Origin: Bradyrhizobium sp. AS23.2
GTDB lineage: Bacteria > Pseudomonadota > Alphaproteobacteria > Rhizobiales > Xanthobacteraceae
NCBI RefSeq assembly: GCF_001908185.1
Contig: NZ_LGHM01000080.1
Coordinates: 62,001 to 126,000, forward strand
Reading direction: 5' to 3'
DNA length: 64,000 bases
The notes beneath the pieces were generated by a model that saw nothing but the letters and a program-made list of their open reading frames with translations, ran no database searches and was not told the origin of the DNA. The position numbers were made by a program, and so were the translations under genes. Below are positions 49,162-57,243 of this stretch, piece after piece. Position 1 is the first letter of the stretch. Every line of letters starts with the position of its first letter.

Positions 49162-50349
49162 GTGACATCAGACTCACCGAGACCACCGCCGCGCCGCCGC
49201 TTCTTCGGCGCATGGGGACGCCGCGAACTACAGGGACTGTTCTGGCAGGTCCTGGTGGTCGGGATCGCGGTTGGGGTGATCGCTTTCCTTTGGTCCAACA
49301 CCGTCACCAATCTTTCGGCCCGCCGTATCACGACCGGCTTTGCGTTCCTCGGCCGCGAGGCCGGCATGCCGATCGCCGACAGTTGGCTCTCCTATAATCC
49401 GAGAGATACCTACCTCTGGGCCTTCGTCGTCGGCGTTGCCAACACCTTGCGCGTTGCCGTGATCGGCATCGTGCTCGCAACCATTCTCGGCACGCTGATC
49501 GGCATCTCGCGGCTGTCGGCGAACTGGCTGCTGTCGCGGCTCGCCGCCGTCTATGTCGAAACGCTCCGTGACATTCCGTTGCTGCTCCAGCTTCTGTTCT
49601 GGTACGTGCTGATGCAGGCGCTGCCGGCCGCGCGCGCGGCGTGGCGGCCGATCGAGGGCGTGTTTCTTTCCAATCGCGGCCTGATCCTGCCGGCGATCCC
49701 GATCGGGTCGCCGCAGCTTTGGGTGCTCGGCGCGACGGTGCTCGGGCTTGCGGTGTTCTACATGATCCGGCGCTGGCTGATCGCGCAGCAGATGCGCGAC
49801 GGCAAGCCGCGGCCGGCGTGGCCCTTTGCGGTTGGCCTCATCGTCGCGCTGCCGGCGCTGGTGTCCGTGCTGCTCGGTGTGTCCTGGAAGATCGAATGGC
49901 CTGAACTGCGCGGCTTCAACTTCGTCGGCGGCTTGACGCTGGCGCCGGAATATTTCGCGCTGCTGATCGCGCTCGTCACCTACACCTCGGCCTTCATTGC
50001 CGAGATCGTGCGCAGCGGCATCCAGTCGGTGCCGCGCGGCCAGTGGGATGCCGCCAACGCGCTCGGCCTGCGGCGCAGCTTCATGTTGCGGCAGATCATT
50101 TTGCCGCAGGCGTTGCGCGTCATCGTGCCGCCGATGACGAGCCAGTATCTCAACCTGACCAAGAACTCCTCGCTTGCGGTGGCGATCGGCTACCAGGACG
50201 TGGTCTCGGTCGCCAATACCACGCTGAACCAGACCGGGCAGGCGATCGAGGCGATCGCACTGATCATGGCGGTGTTCCTGACCATCAGCCTCGGCATCAG
50301 TTTCTTCATGAACTGGTACAATGCGCGCATCGCGCTGGTGGAGCGCTGA
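49162..50349 (+). CDS. aapQ: amino acid ABC transporter permease (AapQ-like)
   Basis: The 395-residue protein has an N-terminal membrane helix (FWQVLVVGIAVGVIAFLW) and the permease core with ANTLRVAVIGIVLATILGTLIGISRLSANWLLSRLAAVYVETLRDIPLL and the EAA loop AEIVRSGIQSVPRGQWDAANALGLRRSFMLRQIILPQALRVIVPP. The length and the extra helices between the first part and the EAA loop fit AapQ/BztB. The start is a GTG at 49162. It is followed 2 bp later by aapM. No ATPase (AapP) gene is in the cluster. Confidence 0.92.
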   Translation: MTSDSPRPPPRRRFFGAWGRRELQGLFWQVLVVGIAVGVIAFLWSNTVTNLSARRITTGFAFLGREAGMPIADSWLSYNPRDTYLWAFVVGVANTLRVAVIGIVLATILGTLIGISRLSANWLLSRLAAVYVETLRDIPLLLQLLFWYVLMQALPAARAAWRPIEGVFLSNRGLILPAIPIGSPQLWVLGATVLGLAVFYMIRRWLIAQQMRDGKPRPAWPFAVGLIVALPALVSVLLGVSWKIEWPELRGFNFVGGLTLAPEYFALLIALVTYTSAFIAEIVRSGIQSVPRGQWDAANALGLRRSFMLRQIILPQALRVIVPPMTSQYLNLTKNSSLAVAIGYQDVVSVANTTLNQTGQAIEAIALIMAVFLTISLGISFFMNWYNARIALVER

Positions 50350-50351
50350 GC

Positions 50352-51458
50352 ATGACCGCGATCACCGATATGCCTGAGGCGCCGCGTGCTGCCCGTCGAC
50401 CGCAAATGGGAAACCCGGTGCTGCGCTGGCTGCGCACCAATCTGTTCTCGTCGGTCCCGAACGCCATCCTCACGGTGGTGTTGCTGGCGGTGCTCGCGAA
50501 AGGCGTGATCAGCTTCGTGCAATGGGGCATCGCGAATGCGGTCTGGCTGACGCCGGCGAACGACTCCAGTGCCTGCCGTGCGGCGCGCGGTGTCGGCGCC
50601 TGCTGGGCGATCATCCCTGAAAAATACCGCTTCATCCTGTTCGGCACCTATCCGTTCGACGAGCAGTGGCGGCCGGCGCTGTCGGTGCTGCTGTTCATCG
50701 CGCTGTTCTATCTCTCCACCCGCCGCGCCCTGTGGCGGCGCGAGCTGGCCTATATCTGGATCGGTGCGCTGGCGCTGATCAGCGTGCTGATGTGGGGCGG
50801 AGTACTGGGGCTCAGTTTCGTCTCGCAGGACCGCTGGGGTGGACTGCCGGTGACGCTGATCCTCGCAACCTTCGGCCTCGCTTTCGGCTTCCCGCTCGGC
50901 ATTCTCGTCGCGCTCGGCCGGCGTTCAAAGCTGCCGGCGATCCGCTCGCTCAGCGTGCTCTATGTCGAGCTGATCCGCGGCGTGCCGCTGGTGAGCTTGT
51001 TGTTCATGGCGAGCGTGATGTTTCCGTTGTTCATGCCCAGCGGCTTCAACATCGACAAGCTCCTGCGCGCGCAGATCGCGATCATCCTGTTCGCTGGGGC
51101 CTATCTTGCTGAAGTCATTCGCGGCGGGCTTCAGGCCGTGCCGCGCGGGCAGTATGAGGCGGCCGATGCGCTGGGACTGTCCTACTGGCGCAAGCACCGA
51201 TTGATCGTCCTGCCGCAGGCGATCCGCCACGTCATTCCGCCCCTAGTCAACACCTTCATCGCTTTCTTCAAGGACACCAGCCTCGTCCTGATCATCGGTA
51301 TCTTCGACCTGCTGACGACGGCGAAGACGGCGATCATCGATCCTGCCTGGCAGCAATTCTCGGTGGAGGTCTACATCTTCGTCGCCGCGATCTATTTCGT
51401 CTTCTGCTTCGCGATGTCGCGGTACAGCCGGAGCCTGGAGGCGACAAGCGGGAGATGA
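50352..51458 (+). CDS. aapM: amino acid ABC transporter permease (AapM-like)
   Basis: The 368-residue protein has hydrophobic helices throughout and the second permease EAA loop AEVIRGGLQAVPRGQYEAADALGLSYWRKHRLIVLPQAIRHVIPPLVNTFIAFFKDTSLVLIIG. The N-terminal part with CRAARGVGACWAIIPEKYRFILFGTYPFDEQWRP is characteristic of AapM/BztC. The ATG at 50352 lies 2 bp after the aapQ stop; the longer frame within aapQ is not real. The two permeases need an ATPase from another locus. The next gene is on the other strand. Confidence 0.92.
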   Translation: MTAITDMPEAPRAARRPQMGNPVLRWLRTNLFSSVPNAILTVVLLAVLAKGVISFVQWGIANAVWLTPANDSSACRAARGVGACWAIIPEKYRFILFGTYPFDEQWRPALSVLLFIALFYLSTRRALWRRELAYIWIGALALISVLMWGGVLGLSFVSQDRWGGLPVTLILATFGLAFGFPLGILVALGRRSKLPAIRSLSVLYVELIRGVPLVSLLFMASVMFPLFMPSGFNIDKLLRAQIAIILFAGAYLAEVIRGGLQAVPRGQYEAADALGLSYWRKHRLIVLPQAIRHVIPPLVNTFIAFFKDTSLVLIIGIFDLLTTAKTAIIDPAWQQFSVEVYIFVAAIYFVFCFAMSRYSRSLEATSGR

Positions 51459-51464
51459 TCTCTC

Positions 51465-51603
51465 GTGTCCCGGACGCGCTGCAGCGCGCCAGCGCTGCTG
51501 CGCAGAGCCGGGACCCAGAGATACACGAGAGGTTGTAGATGCATGGGCCCCGGCTCTGCAGCGCACCGCTGAAGGAGCGCTGCGCTGCGTCTGGGGCACG
51601 AGA
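51465..51603. repeat. family B repeat, copy 2
   Basis: The gap between aapM and the amidase gene holds GTGTCCCGGACGCGCTGCAGC, GCGCAGAGCCGGGACCC, GGGCCCCGGCTCTGCAGCGC and GCGCTGCGCTGCGTCTGGGGCACG, an array of inverted modules matching 11210-11345. It separates two convergent genes and may form a bidirectional transcription stop. Confidence 0.75.
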
Positions 51604-51609
51604 GTGAGG

Positions 51610-53028
51610 CTATTTCTTCACGCGCGGATCGATCGGTGTGGTGCTGCGCAGACCCAGGATATCCTCCAGCACCTTGGCGCCGGCGATCACTTGCGCATCC
51701 GCGCGTGGCGCGCCGACGACCTGGATGCCGACGGGCAAGCCCGAGGCCGTGAAGCCGCAGGGCAGCGACAGTGACGGACAGCAGGCCAGCGTGACGGCGT
51801 AGACGATGCCGAGCCATTCGACGTAGTTGTCGAAACGCTTGCCGGCGCACTCGGCGACATAACGATGCTCGATCGGGAAGGGGGGCACGATGGTCGTCGG
51901 CACCAGCAAGAGATCGTAGGTCTTGAAGAACTCGATCGCGCGCGCGGTCATGCCGACGCGCTGCGCTTCGGCGCGCTCGAGCTGCTCGACGGTGAGCTTG
52001 AGGCCTTCCTCGATGTTCCAGATCACCTCGGGCTTGAGCAGGTCGCGCTGGGTGCGGAGCAGCTGGGCCTTGCTGATCGCGAAATCGAAGGCGCGCAGCA
52101 CGTGGAAGCATTCATGCGCCTCGCTCCAGTCCGGATGCGCCTCTTCGACGGTCGCTCCGGCTTCTGCGAAGCGTTCCGCCGCCTTGCGCGTGATCGCCTT
52201 GACCTCGGGGTCGACCGGCGTGATGCCGAGATCGGGCGAATAAGCGATGCGCTTCGGCTTCTTGCCCGACTGCGCCGCCGACAGGAACGAGGTTGCAGGC
52301 GCCGGCAGCGACAGCGGATCGGCCGCATAGTCGCCGCTCATGGCGTCGAGCAGCAGCGCGAGATCCTCGACGTTGCGCGCCATCGGGCCCTGGACGCCGA
52401 GATTGCGGTCGATACCCGCCTTCGGCGTGTGCGCGACGCGGCCAATGCTTGGCCGCATGCCGACGATGCCGCAGAAGCTCGCCGGATTGCGCAAGCTGCC
52501 GCCCATGTCCGAGCCCTGCGCGAGCCAGGCCATGCCGGTGGCCAGCGCGACGGCCGCGCCGCCGGAGGAGCCGGCCGCCGATTTGGACGTATCCCAGGGA
52601 TTGAGCGTCGCGCCGAACACCTCGTTGAATGTATTGGCGCCGGCGCCGAACTCGGGCGTGTTGGATTTTGCGTAGACCACCGCGCCGTTGGCCTCGAGGT
52701 TCTCGACCATGAGGTCAGACTTTGCTGGGATGTTGTCCTTGAAGATCGGCGATCCCTGCGTGTTCAGCACGCCCGCAACGTCGGTCAGATCCTTGATCGG
52801 CACCGGCAAGCCCGCCAGCAGCCCGCGCGCGCCGGCCGGCTTCTGCATCAGCGCCTTGGCGCTATCCCGCGCGCGATCGAAGCACAGCGTCGGCAGCGCA
52901 TTGACCTTGCCGTCCACCTCACTGATGCGTTTCTCCAGCACATCCAGCAGTTCGAGCGGCGAGACGTCGCCGGACCGCAGCTTGTCGACCACGGCGCACG
53001 CGGTTTCGCGGATCAGGTCCTGAGACAA
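51610..53028 (-). CDS. amidase signature family hydrolase
   Basis: The 472-residue enzyme hydrolyses C-N bonds of amides with a Ser-cisSer-Lys triad. K79 in GLPVPIKDL, the GSSGG loop (153-157) and S178 in QGSDMGGSLRNPASFCG are all present. The amidase signature is complete and the length is typical. The start is a TTG at 53028: AGGAG lies 9 bases upstream and no other start is in place. It is convergent with aapM, so it may deamidate a compound related to the amino acid transporter, but its own upstream neighbour is only a repeat. Confidence 0.9.
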   Translation of the reverse strand: MSQDLIRETACAVVDKLRSGDVSPLELLDVLEKRISEVDGKVNALPTLCFDRARDSAKALMQKPAGARGLLAGLPVPIKDLTDVAGVLNTQGSPIFKDNIPAKSDLMVENLEANGAVVYAKSNTPEFGAGANTFNEVFGATLNPWDTSKSAAGSSGGAAVALATGMAWLAQGSDMGGSLRNPASFCGIVGMRPSIGRVAHTPKAGIDRNLGVQGPMARNVEDLALLLDAMSGDYAADPLSLPAPATSFLSAAQSGKKPKRIAYSPDLGITPVDPEVKAITRKAAERFAEAGATVEEAHPDWSEAHECFHVLRAFDFAISKAQLLRTQRDLLKPEVIWNIEEGLKLTVEQLERAEAQRVGMTARAIEFFKTYDLLLVPTTIVPPFPIEHRYVAECAGKRFDNYVEWLGIVYAVTLACCPSLSLPCGFTASGLPVGIQVVGAPRADAQVIAGAKVLEDILGLRSTTPIDPRVKK

Positions 53029-53051
53029 TTATGTTACTCCTACCTCTTGAT

Positions 53052-53130
53052 TGTCATTCCGGGGCGCCCGAAGGGCGAACCCGGAATCTCGAGGTTCCGG
53101 GTTCGATGCTTTGCATCGCCCCGGAACGAC
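53052..53130. repeat. family A repeat, copy 2
   Basis: TGTCATTCCGGGGCGCCCGAAGGGCG, CCCGGAATCTCGAGGTTCCGGG and GATGCTTTGCATCGCCCCGGAACGAC repeat the modules of 3185-3264 with few changes. The element lies in the gap between the SDR gene and the amidase gene and is non-coding. Confidence 0.8.
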
Positions 53131-53153
53131 TGTGTCCAAGAACGTTGTATCAG

Positions 53154-53930
53154 TTAACCCCACCCCGCGCTGATGCCGCCGTCCACCGTGTAGATCACGC
53201 CCGACGTGTAGCCGGCGCGATCGGACGCCAGGAACGCCATGAGGTCGCCGATCTCGCGCGCATGCGCGGGGCGGCCGAGCGGCAGGCTCTTCTGGAATTC
53301 CTTGTAGCGGGTCTCGTCGCCGAACTGATGCTTTGCCCGCGTCTTGAGCAGCGTGACGTGGCGATCGGTGCCGACCGGGCCGGGATTGATGCCGACCACG
53401 CGGATGTTGTCGGCAAGGCTCTTGCCGCCGAGCGCGCGCGTGAAAGCCATCAGCGCGGCATTGCCGGCGCTGCCGCAGATGTAATTGGCATCGAACTTCT
53501 CGCCGGCCGCGCCGATGTCATTGACGATCACACCGCCGCCGCGCGCTTTCATCTGGGCATAGATCATGCGCGTGAGGTTAATGTAGCCGAACACTTTCAG
53601 TTCCCAGGCGTGCCGCCAGGTCGCCTCGTCGATCTTGTCGATGGAGCCGCCGGGTATGTCACCGGCATTGTTGACGAGGATGTCGATCTCCGCCGCTTCC
53701 TTGGCGAGCCGCGCCACATTCTCGGTCTTGCGTAGGTCGACGACGGTCGTGGAGGCATCGATCTGGTGCGCGGAGCGCAAGCGGTCCGCCAGCGCCTTGA
53801 GCTGATCGCCGCTGCGGGCGGCAAGCAGGAGGTGCGCGCCTTCCTCGGCAAAGGCCTCGGCGGCGGCTGCGCCAATGCCCTTGGACGCACCCGTGATCAG
53901 GACGCGCTTGCCACGCAGATGCAGATCCAT
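53154..53930 (-). CDS. SDR family oxidoreductase with altered active site
   Basis: The 258-residue protein has the NAD(P) motif TGASKGIG (about residues 13-20) and NNAGDIPGG in the fourth strand, so it belongs to the classical short-chain dehydrogenases. At the active site it reads NYICGSAGNAALMAFTRALG: the Tyr is kept, but the position of the catalytic Lys (YxxxK) is a Ser. The usual catalytic Ser region also reads NDIGAAGEKFD. So reductase activity could be lost or different. It ends DGGISAGWG. It is divergent from the tartrate-dehydrogenase-like gene. The substrate is unknown. Confidence 0.85.
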   Translation of the reverse strand: MDLHLRGKRVLITGASKGIGAAAAEAFAEEGAHLLLAARSGDQLKALADRLRSAHQIDASTTVVDLRKTENVARLAKEAAEIDILVNNAGDIPGGSIDKIDEATWRHAWELKVFGYINLTRMIYAQMKARGGGVIVNDIGAAGEKFDANYICGSAGNAALMAFTRALGGKSLADNIRVVGINPGPVGTDRHVTLLKTRAKHQFGDETRYKEFQKSLPLGRPAHAREIGDLMAFLASDRAGYTSGVIYTVDGGISAGWG

Positions 53931-53997
53931 GGAGGTTACTCGCTCGGTGGGAACAGGATGAAATCAGTAGGCGCTCGGCCGCGCCATGGTCAACATT

Positions 53998-54042
53998 GCA
54001 GTGCAGCGTTGCACTGCCGCCGAGTTTGGTTCATTGCAGTGC
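53998..54042. promoter_or_regulatory. TGC-rich inverted repeat upstream of ttuC-like gene
   Basis: GCAGTGCA-GCGT-TGCACTGC (53998-54017) is a perfect 8-bp inverted repeat, and a third GCAGTGC occurs at 54036-54042. The pattern TGC-N3-GCA resembles the sites before the phasin gene, so the regulator may be PhaR-like. It lies about 70 bp from the SDR start and 47-90 bp from the dehydrogenase start. Confidence 0.55.
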
Positions 54043-54088
54043 GACCAAAAAGACGCCGGCTGCCGGACCAACCCCAAGGACGTTCTCG

Positions 54089-55162
54089 ATGAGCAAGAAG
54101 AAATACCGGATCGCAGTCATTCCCGGCGATGGCATCGGCAAGGAAGTGATGCCCGAGGGCCTGCGCGTTTTGGAGGCAGCGGCGAAGAAGCACGGCATCT
54201 CCCTGCACTTCGACCATTTCGACTTCTCGTCCTGGGACTATTACGAGAAGCACGGCCAGATGATGCCGGACGACTGGAAGGAGAAGATCGGCAAGCACGA
54301 CGCGATCTACTTCGGAGCGGTCGGCTGGCCGGCAAAAATCCCGGACCACGTCTCGCTGTGGGGCTCGCTGATCAAGTTTCGCCGCGAGTTCGACCAGTAT
54401 GTGAACCTGCGCCCGGTGCGGCTGATGCCCGGGGTGCCGTCGCCGCTGGCGGGCCGCAAGCCCGGTGACATCGATTTCTGGGTGGTGCGCGAGAACACCG
54501 AAGGCGAATATTCCTCCGTCGGCGGCCGCATGTTCCCCGATACTGACCGCGAGTTCGTCACCCAGCAGACGGTGATGACCCGTACTGGCGTCGATCGCAT
54601 CCTGAAGTTCGCCTTCGAGCTCGCGCAGTCGCGGCCGAAGAAGCACCTGACCTCGGCGACGAAGTCGAACGGCATCTCCATCACCATGCCCTATTGGGAC
54701 GAACGCGTGGAGGCGATGGCCAAGAAGTTTCCGGGCGTGAAGTGGGACAAGTACCACATCGACATTTTGACCGCGAACTTCGTGCTGCACCCTGACTGGT
54801 TCGACGTCGTGGTCGGCTCCAATCTGTTCGGTGACATCCTCTCCGACCTCGGTCCGGCCTGCACCGGCACCATCGGCATCGCACCGTCCGGCAACATCAA
54901 CCCGGAGGGCGATTTCCCGTCGGTGTTCGAGCCCGTGCATGGCTCGGCGCCTGACATCGCGGGGCAGGGCATCGCCAATCCGATCGGAATGATCTGGTCG
55001 GGCGCGATGATGTTCGAGCATCTTGGCGAGAAGGAAGCCGGCAGGTCGATCGTCGATGCGATCGAGCGCACACTCGCCGAACGCACGCTCCGTACCAAGG
55101 ACCTCGGCGGCAACGCCGACACCACCGCTTGCGGCAAGGCGGTCGCGGAGATGGTGGACTAA
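54089..55162 (+). CDS. ttuC: tartrate dehydrogenase-like enzyme (isocitrate/isopropylmalate dehydrogenase family)
   Basis: The 357-residue enzyme has the family start IAVIPGDGIGKEVMPEGLRVLEA, the catalytic phrases DFWVVRENTEGEYSSVGG and DWFDVVVGSNLFGDILSDLGP, and the NAD-binding end EPVHGSAPDIAGQGIANPIGMIWSGAMMFEHLG. The substrate loop (LRPVRLMPGVPSPL) fits tartrate/malate dehydrogenase rather than isocitrate or isopropylmalate dehydrogenase. These enzymes oxidise D-malate or tartrate with NAD and a divalent metal. The ATG at 54089 is used; the extension to 53996 runs through the operator region. D-malate is as likely a substrate as tartrate. Confidence 0.87.
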   Translation: MSKKKYRIAVIPGDGIGKEVMPEGLRVLEAAAKKHGISLHFDHFDFSSWDYYEKHGQMMPDDWKEKIGKHDAIYFGAVGWPAKIPDHVSLWGSLIKFRREFDQYVNLRPVRLMPGVPSPLAGRKPGDIDFWVVRENTEGEYSSVGGRMFPDTDREFVTQQTVMTRTGVDRILKFAFELAQSRPKKHLTSATKSNGISITMPYWDERVEAMAKKFPGVKWDKYHIDILTANFVLHPDWFDVVVGSNLFGDILSDLGPACTGTIGIAPSGNINPEGDFPSVFEPVHGSAPDIAGQGIANPIGMIWSGAMMFEHLGEKEAGRSIVDAIERTLAERTLRTKDLGGNADTTACGKAVAEMVD

Positions 55163-55182
55163 GGCAGGTTGTCGAATGCAAT

Positions 55183-55208
55183 GTCGTCCCGGCGGAGGCC
55201 GGGACGAC
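55183..55208. terminator. perfect GC hairpin between convergent genes
   Basis: GTCGTCCCGGC-GGAG-GCCGGGACGAC has perfect 11-bp arms and a 4-bp loop. It lies 20 bp after the ttuC-like stop and 26 bp before the convergent dehydrogenase stop. T-rich sequence (GTTTTTTT) begins 17 bp later, so it is not a standard terminator, but it probably blocks transcription from both sides. Confidence 0.55.
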
Positions 55209-55234
55209 GCGAGACATGCGCTTCGTTTTTTTAA

Positions 55235-56308
55235 CTAACCCGCGATCTTCTCGATCGTGGCCTGATCCAGCCCGAACCTCTTCCCGGCGTGCAGAATCTC
55301 CTGCCAGGTGTTCGGATCAACCTGAATGCCCTCGGCCAAACGCTTCTTTTTGGTCTCGCGCTCGGGCTCGCCGGCGATCTTCACTCTGTCGACGCCGGGT
55401 CCGGGAGGCGAGCCGGTGTGCCAGGCGACAAAGCTCTCGACTTCGCGCGCGAGGTTTTCGCCGGTGCCGAGCTTGTTCGGATCGATGATGATCGAGAGCA
55501 TGCCGTTGAGCACGCGGCGCTTGCCATCGTCCGGGCCCTTGACGGTCTCGCCGCCCGAGAGCGCGCCGCCCAGGATTTCGCACACCAGCGCCAGTCCCGA
55601 ACCTTTGTGCTCGCCGAAGGGCAGGATCGCGCCGTGCGGGGCAATCACGGTGTAGCGCGGATTTGTGGTCGGCTTGCCCTCGTTGTCGATGATGGTGCCC
55701 GGCTCGAGCTCGACGCCCTTGTTGTAGGCGACACGGGTCTTTCCTTGCGCGATCTTGCTGGTGGCAAAGTCGAGCACGATCGGCTCCTTGCCCTTGCGCG
55801 GGATGCCGACGCAGAATGGGTTGGTGCCATGGCGCGCATCGCTGCCGCCCCACGGCGCCACGATCGGGCGCGAGATCACGTTGACGAAGTGGATCGAGAC
55901 CAGTCCATGGTCGATGCACTGCTCGGCCCAGTGGCCGATGCGGCCGATGTGGTGCGAGTTGGAGAGGCCGACGACGCAGACGCCGTTGCGCTTGGCGCGT
56001 TCGGCGCCCAGCTCCATTGCCTCGTAGCCCATCACCTGACCGTAGCCGGTGAGGCCGTCCAGGGTGAGCAGGGGGCCTGTATCCATCACGATCTTGACGT
56101 GCTGGTTCACGGCGAGACCGCCTTCGGCCACTCCCTCGGCATAACGCGGAATCATGCCGACGCCGTGCGAGTCGTGGCCCTTGAGATTCGCCTCGACGAG
56201 ATTGGTGGACACGAGATCGGCTTCGCGGTCCGAGGAGCCGCCGGCCTTCGCGATGGCGCGGATGACGTTGGTGAGCGGCTCTGCCTTGATGGTGCGGTAG
56301 TCGGCCAT
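55235..56308 (-). CDS. malate/L-lactate dehydrogenase family (LDH2/AllD-like) oxidoreductase
   Basis: The 357-residue protein has the LDH2 signatures LVEANLKGHDSHGVGMIPRY near residues 37-56, GLSNSHHIGRIGHWAEQC with the catalytic His, and HGTNPFCVGIPRKG. The family includes malate, sulfolactate, delta-1-piperideine and ureidoglycolate dehydrogenases and uses NAD(P) with an unusual fold. The ATG at 56308 fits; the open frame extends upstream to 56656 but into the next gene. With the M20 ureidohydrolase two genes upstream, ureidoglycolate or a similar 2-hydroxy acid is a candidate substrate. Confidence 0.88.
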   Translation of the reverse strand: MADYRTIKAEPLTNVIRAIAKAGGSSDREADLVSTNLVEANLKGHDSHGVGMIPRYAEGVAEGGLAVNQHVKIVMDTGPLLTLDGLTGYGQVMGYEAMELGAERAKRNGVCVVGLSNSHHIGRIGHWAEQCIDHGLVSIHFVNVISRPIVAPWGGSDARHGTNPFCVGIPRKGKEPIVLDFATSKIAQGKTRVAYNKGVELEPGTIIDNEGKPTTNPRYTVIAPHGAILPFGEHKGSGLALVCEILGGALSGGETVKGPDDGKRRVLNGMLSIIIDPNKLGTGENLAREVESFVAWHTGSPPGPGVDRVKIAGEPERETKKKRLAEGIQVDPNTWQEILHAGKRFGLDQATIEKIAG

Positions 56309-56319
56309 TGTTGTTGCTT

Positions 56320-57231
56320 TTATCCTTTCACAATTCTGCGGCAGTGTTCCCACGCCGCATGAATGAGGTTCTCGCTGGCCTCCGGCGTCCGGAACGCCGA
56401 ATGCGCCGACAGCGTCACGTTCGGAATCTTCGTCAGCGGATGGTCGGCCGGCAGCGGCTCGATGTTGAAGACATCGAGACCGGCATGGCGGATGTGGCCC
56501 GACTTCAGCGCGTCGATCATGGCTTGTTCGTCGACGATGGCGCCGCGGGCGGTGTTGATCAGGATGACGCCAGGCTTCATCTTCGCGATCTTGTCGCGCG
56601 TGATCATGCCGCGGGTCTCGTCGTTGAGCAGCAAGTGCAGCGATACCACGTCGCATCTAGCCAGCAGCGTATCGAGGTCGGTGAACTCCACGCCGGGGTG
56701 GGTCTTCAGCGAGCGGTTCCAGGCGATTACCTTCATGCCGCTGCCGGACGCGATGCGCGCGACCTCGGCGGCGATGCCGCCGAAGCCGATCAGGCCGAGC
56801 GTCTTGCCGGTGAGCTGCATGCCGTCCTCGCGCAGCCAGTTGCCGGCGCGCGTCTCGCGATCCATCATCGCGATAACGCGGGCCGAGGACCACATCAGCG
56901 CGATCGCAGATTCAGCCACAGCGGTGTCGCCATAGCCCTTGATCAGATGCACGGAGATGCCAAGCTGGCTAAGCTCCTCCGGATTCATGTAGCTGCGTGC
57001 GCCGGTGCCGAGGAAAACGACGTGCTTGAGGCCTGCGCATTTCCTCGCGACGTCGGTCGGCAGCGCGGTGTGGTCGACGATCGCGATCTCGGCGCCGTCG
57101 AGGATCTCAGGGTATTGCTCGGGCTTGATGTCGGGATCCCTGTGGATCCGCACCTTGGGATCGCCGGGCTTTTCCAGCCGCTCCATGATCACGGCGAGGG
57201 CTTCGTTGGCGTCGACGAAAACTCCGCGCAT
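56320..57231 (-). CDS. D-2-hydroxyacid dehydrogenase (phosphoglycerate dehydrogenase-like)
   Basis: The 303-residue enzyme has the NAD loop GLIGFGGIAAEVARIASGSGM, the Arg region ILINTARGAIVDEQA with the catalytic Arg and nearby Glu, and a His in LSAHSAFRTPEASENL. This is the D-isomer-specific 2-hydroxyacid dehydrogenase pattern. It reduces 2-oxo acids or oxidises D-2-hydroxy acids. It lies 11 bp before the LDH2-type gene and 12 bp after the M20 gene, so all three are one operon. The substrate cannot be named. Confidence 0.9.
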   Translation of the reverse strand: MRGVFVDANEALAVIMERLEKPGDPKVRIHRDPDIKPEQYPEILDGAEIAIVDHTALPTDVARKCAGLKHVVFLGTGARSYMNPEELSQLGISVHLIKGYGDTAVAESAIALMWSSARVIAMMDRETRAGNWLREDGMQLTGKTLGLIGFGGIAAEVARIASGSGMKVIAWNRSLKTHPGVEFTDLDTLLARCDVVSLHLLLNDETRGMITRDKIAKMKPGVILINTARGAIVDEQAMIDALKSGHIRHAGLDVFNIEPLPADHPLTKIPNVTLSAHSAFRTPEASENLIHAAWEHCRRIVKG

Positions 57232-57243
57232 GGCTCTCTCCGA

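Noticed and set aside
55226..55232. Seven T after the 55183 hairpin taken as a standard intrinsic terminator
   Set aside because: The T run is 17 bases from the hairpin, too far for a canonical terminator; only a general transcription-block role is proposed.
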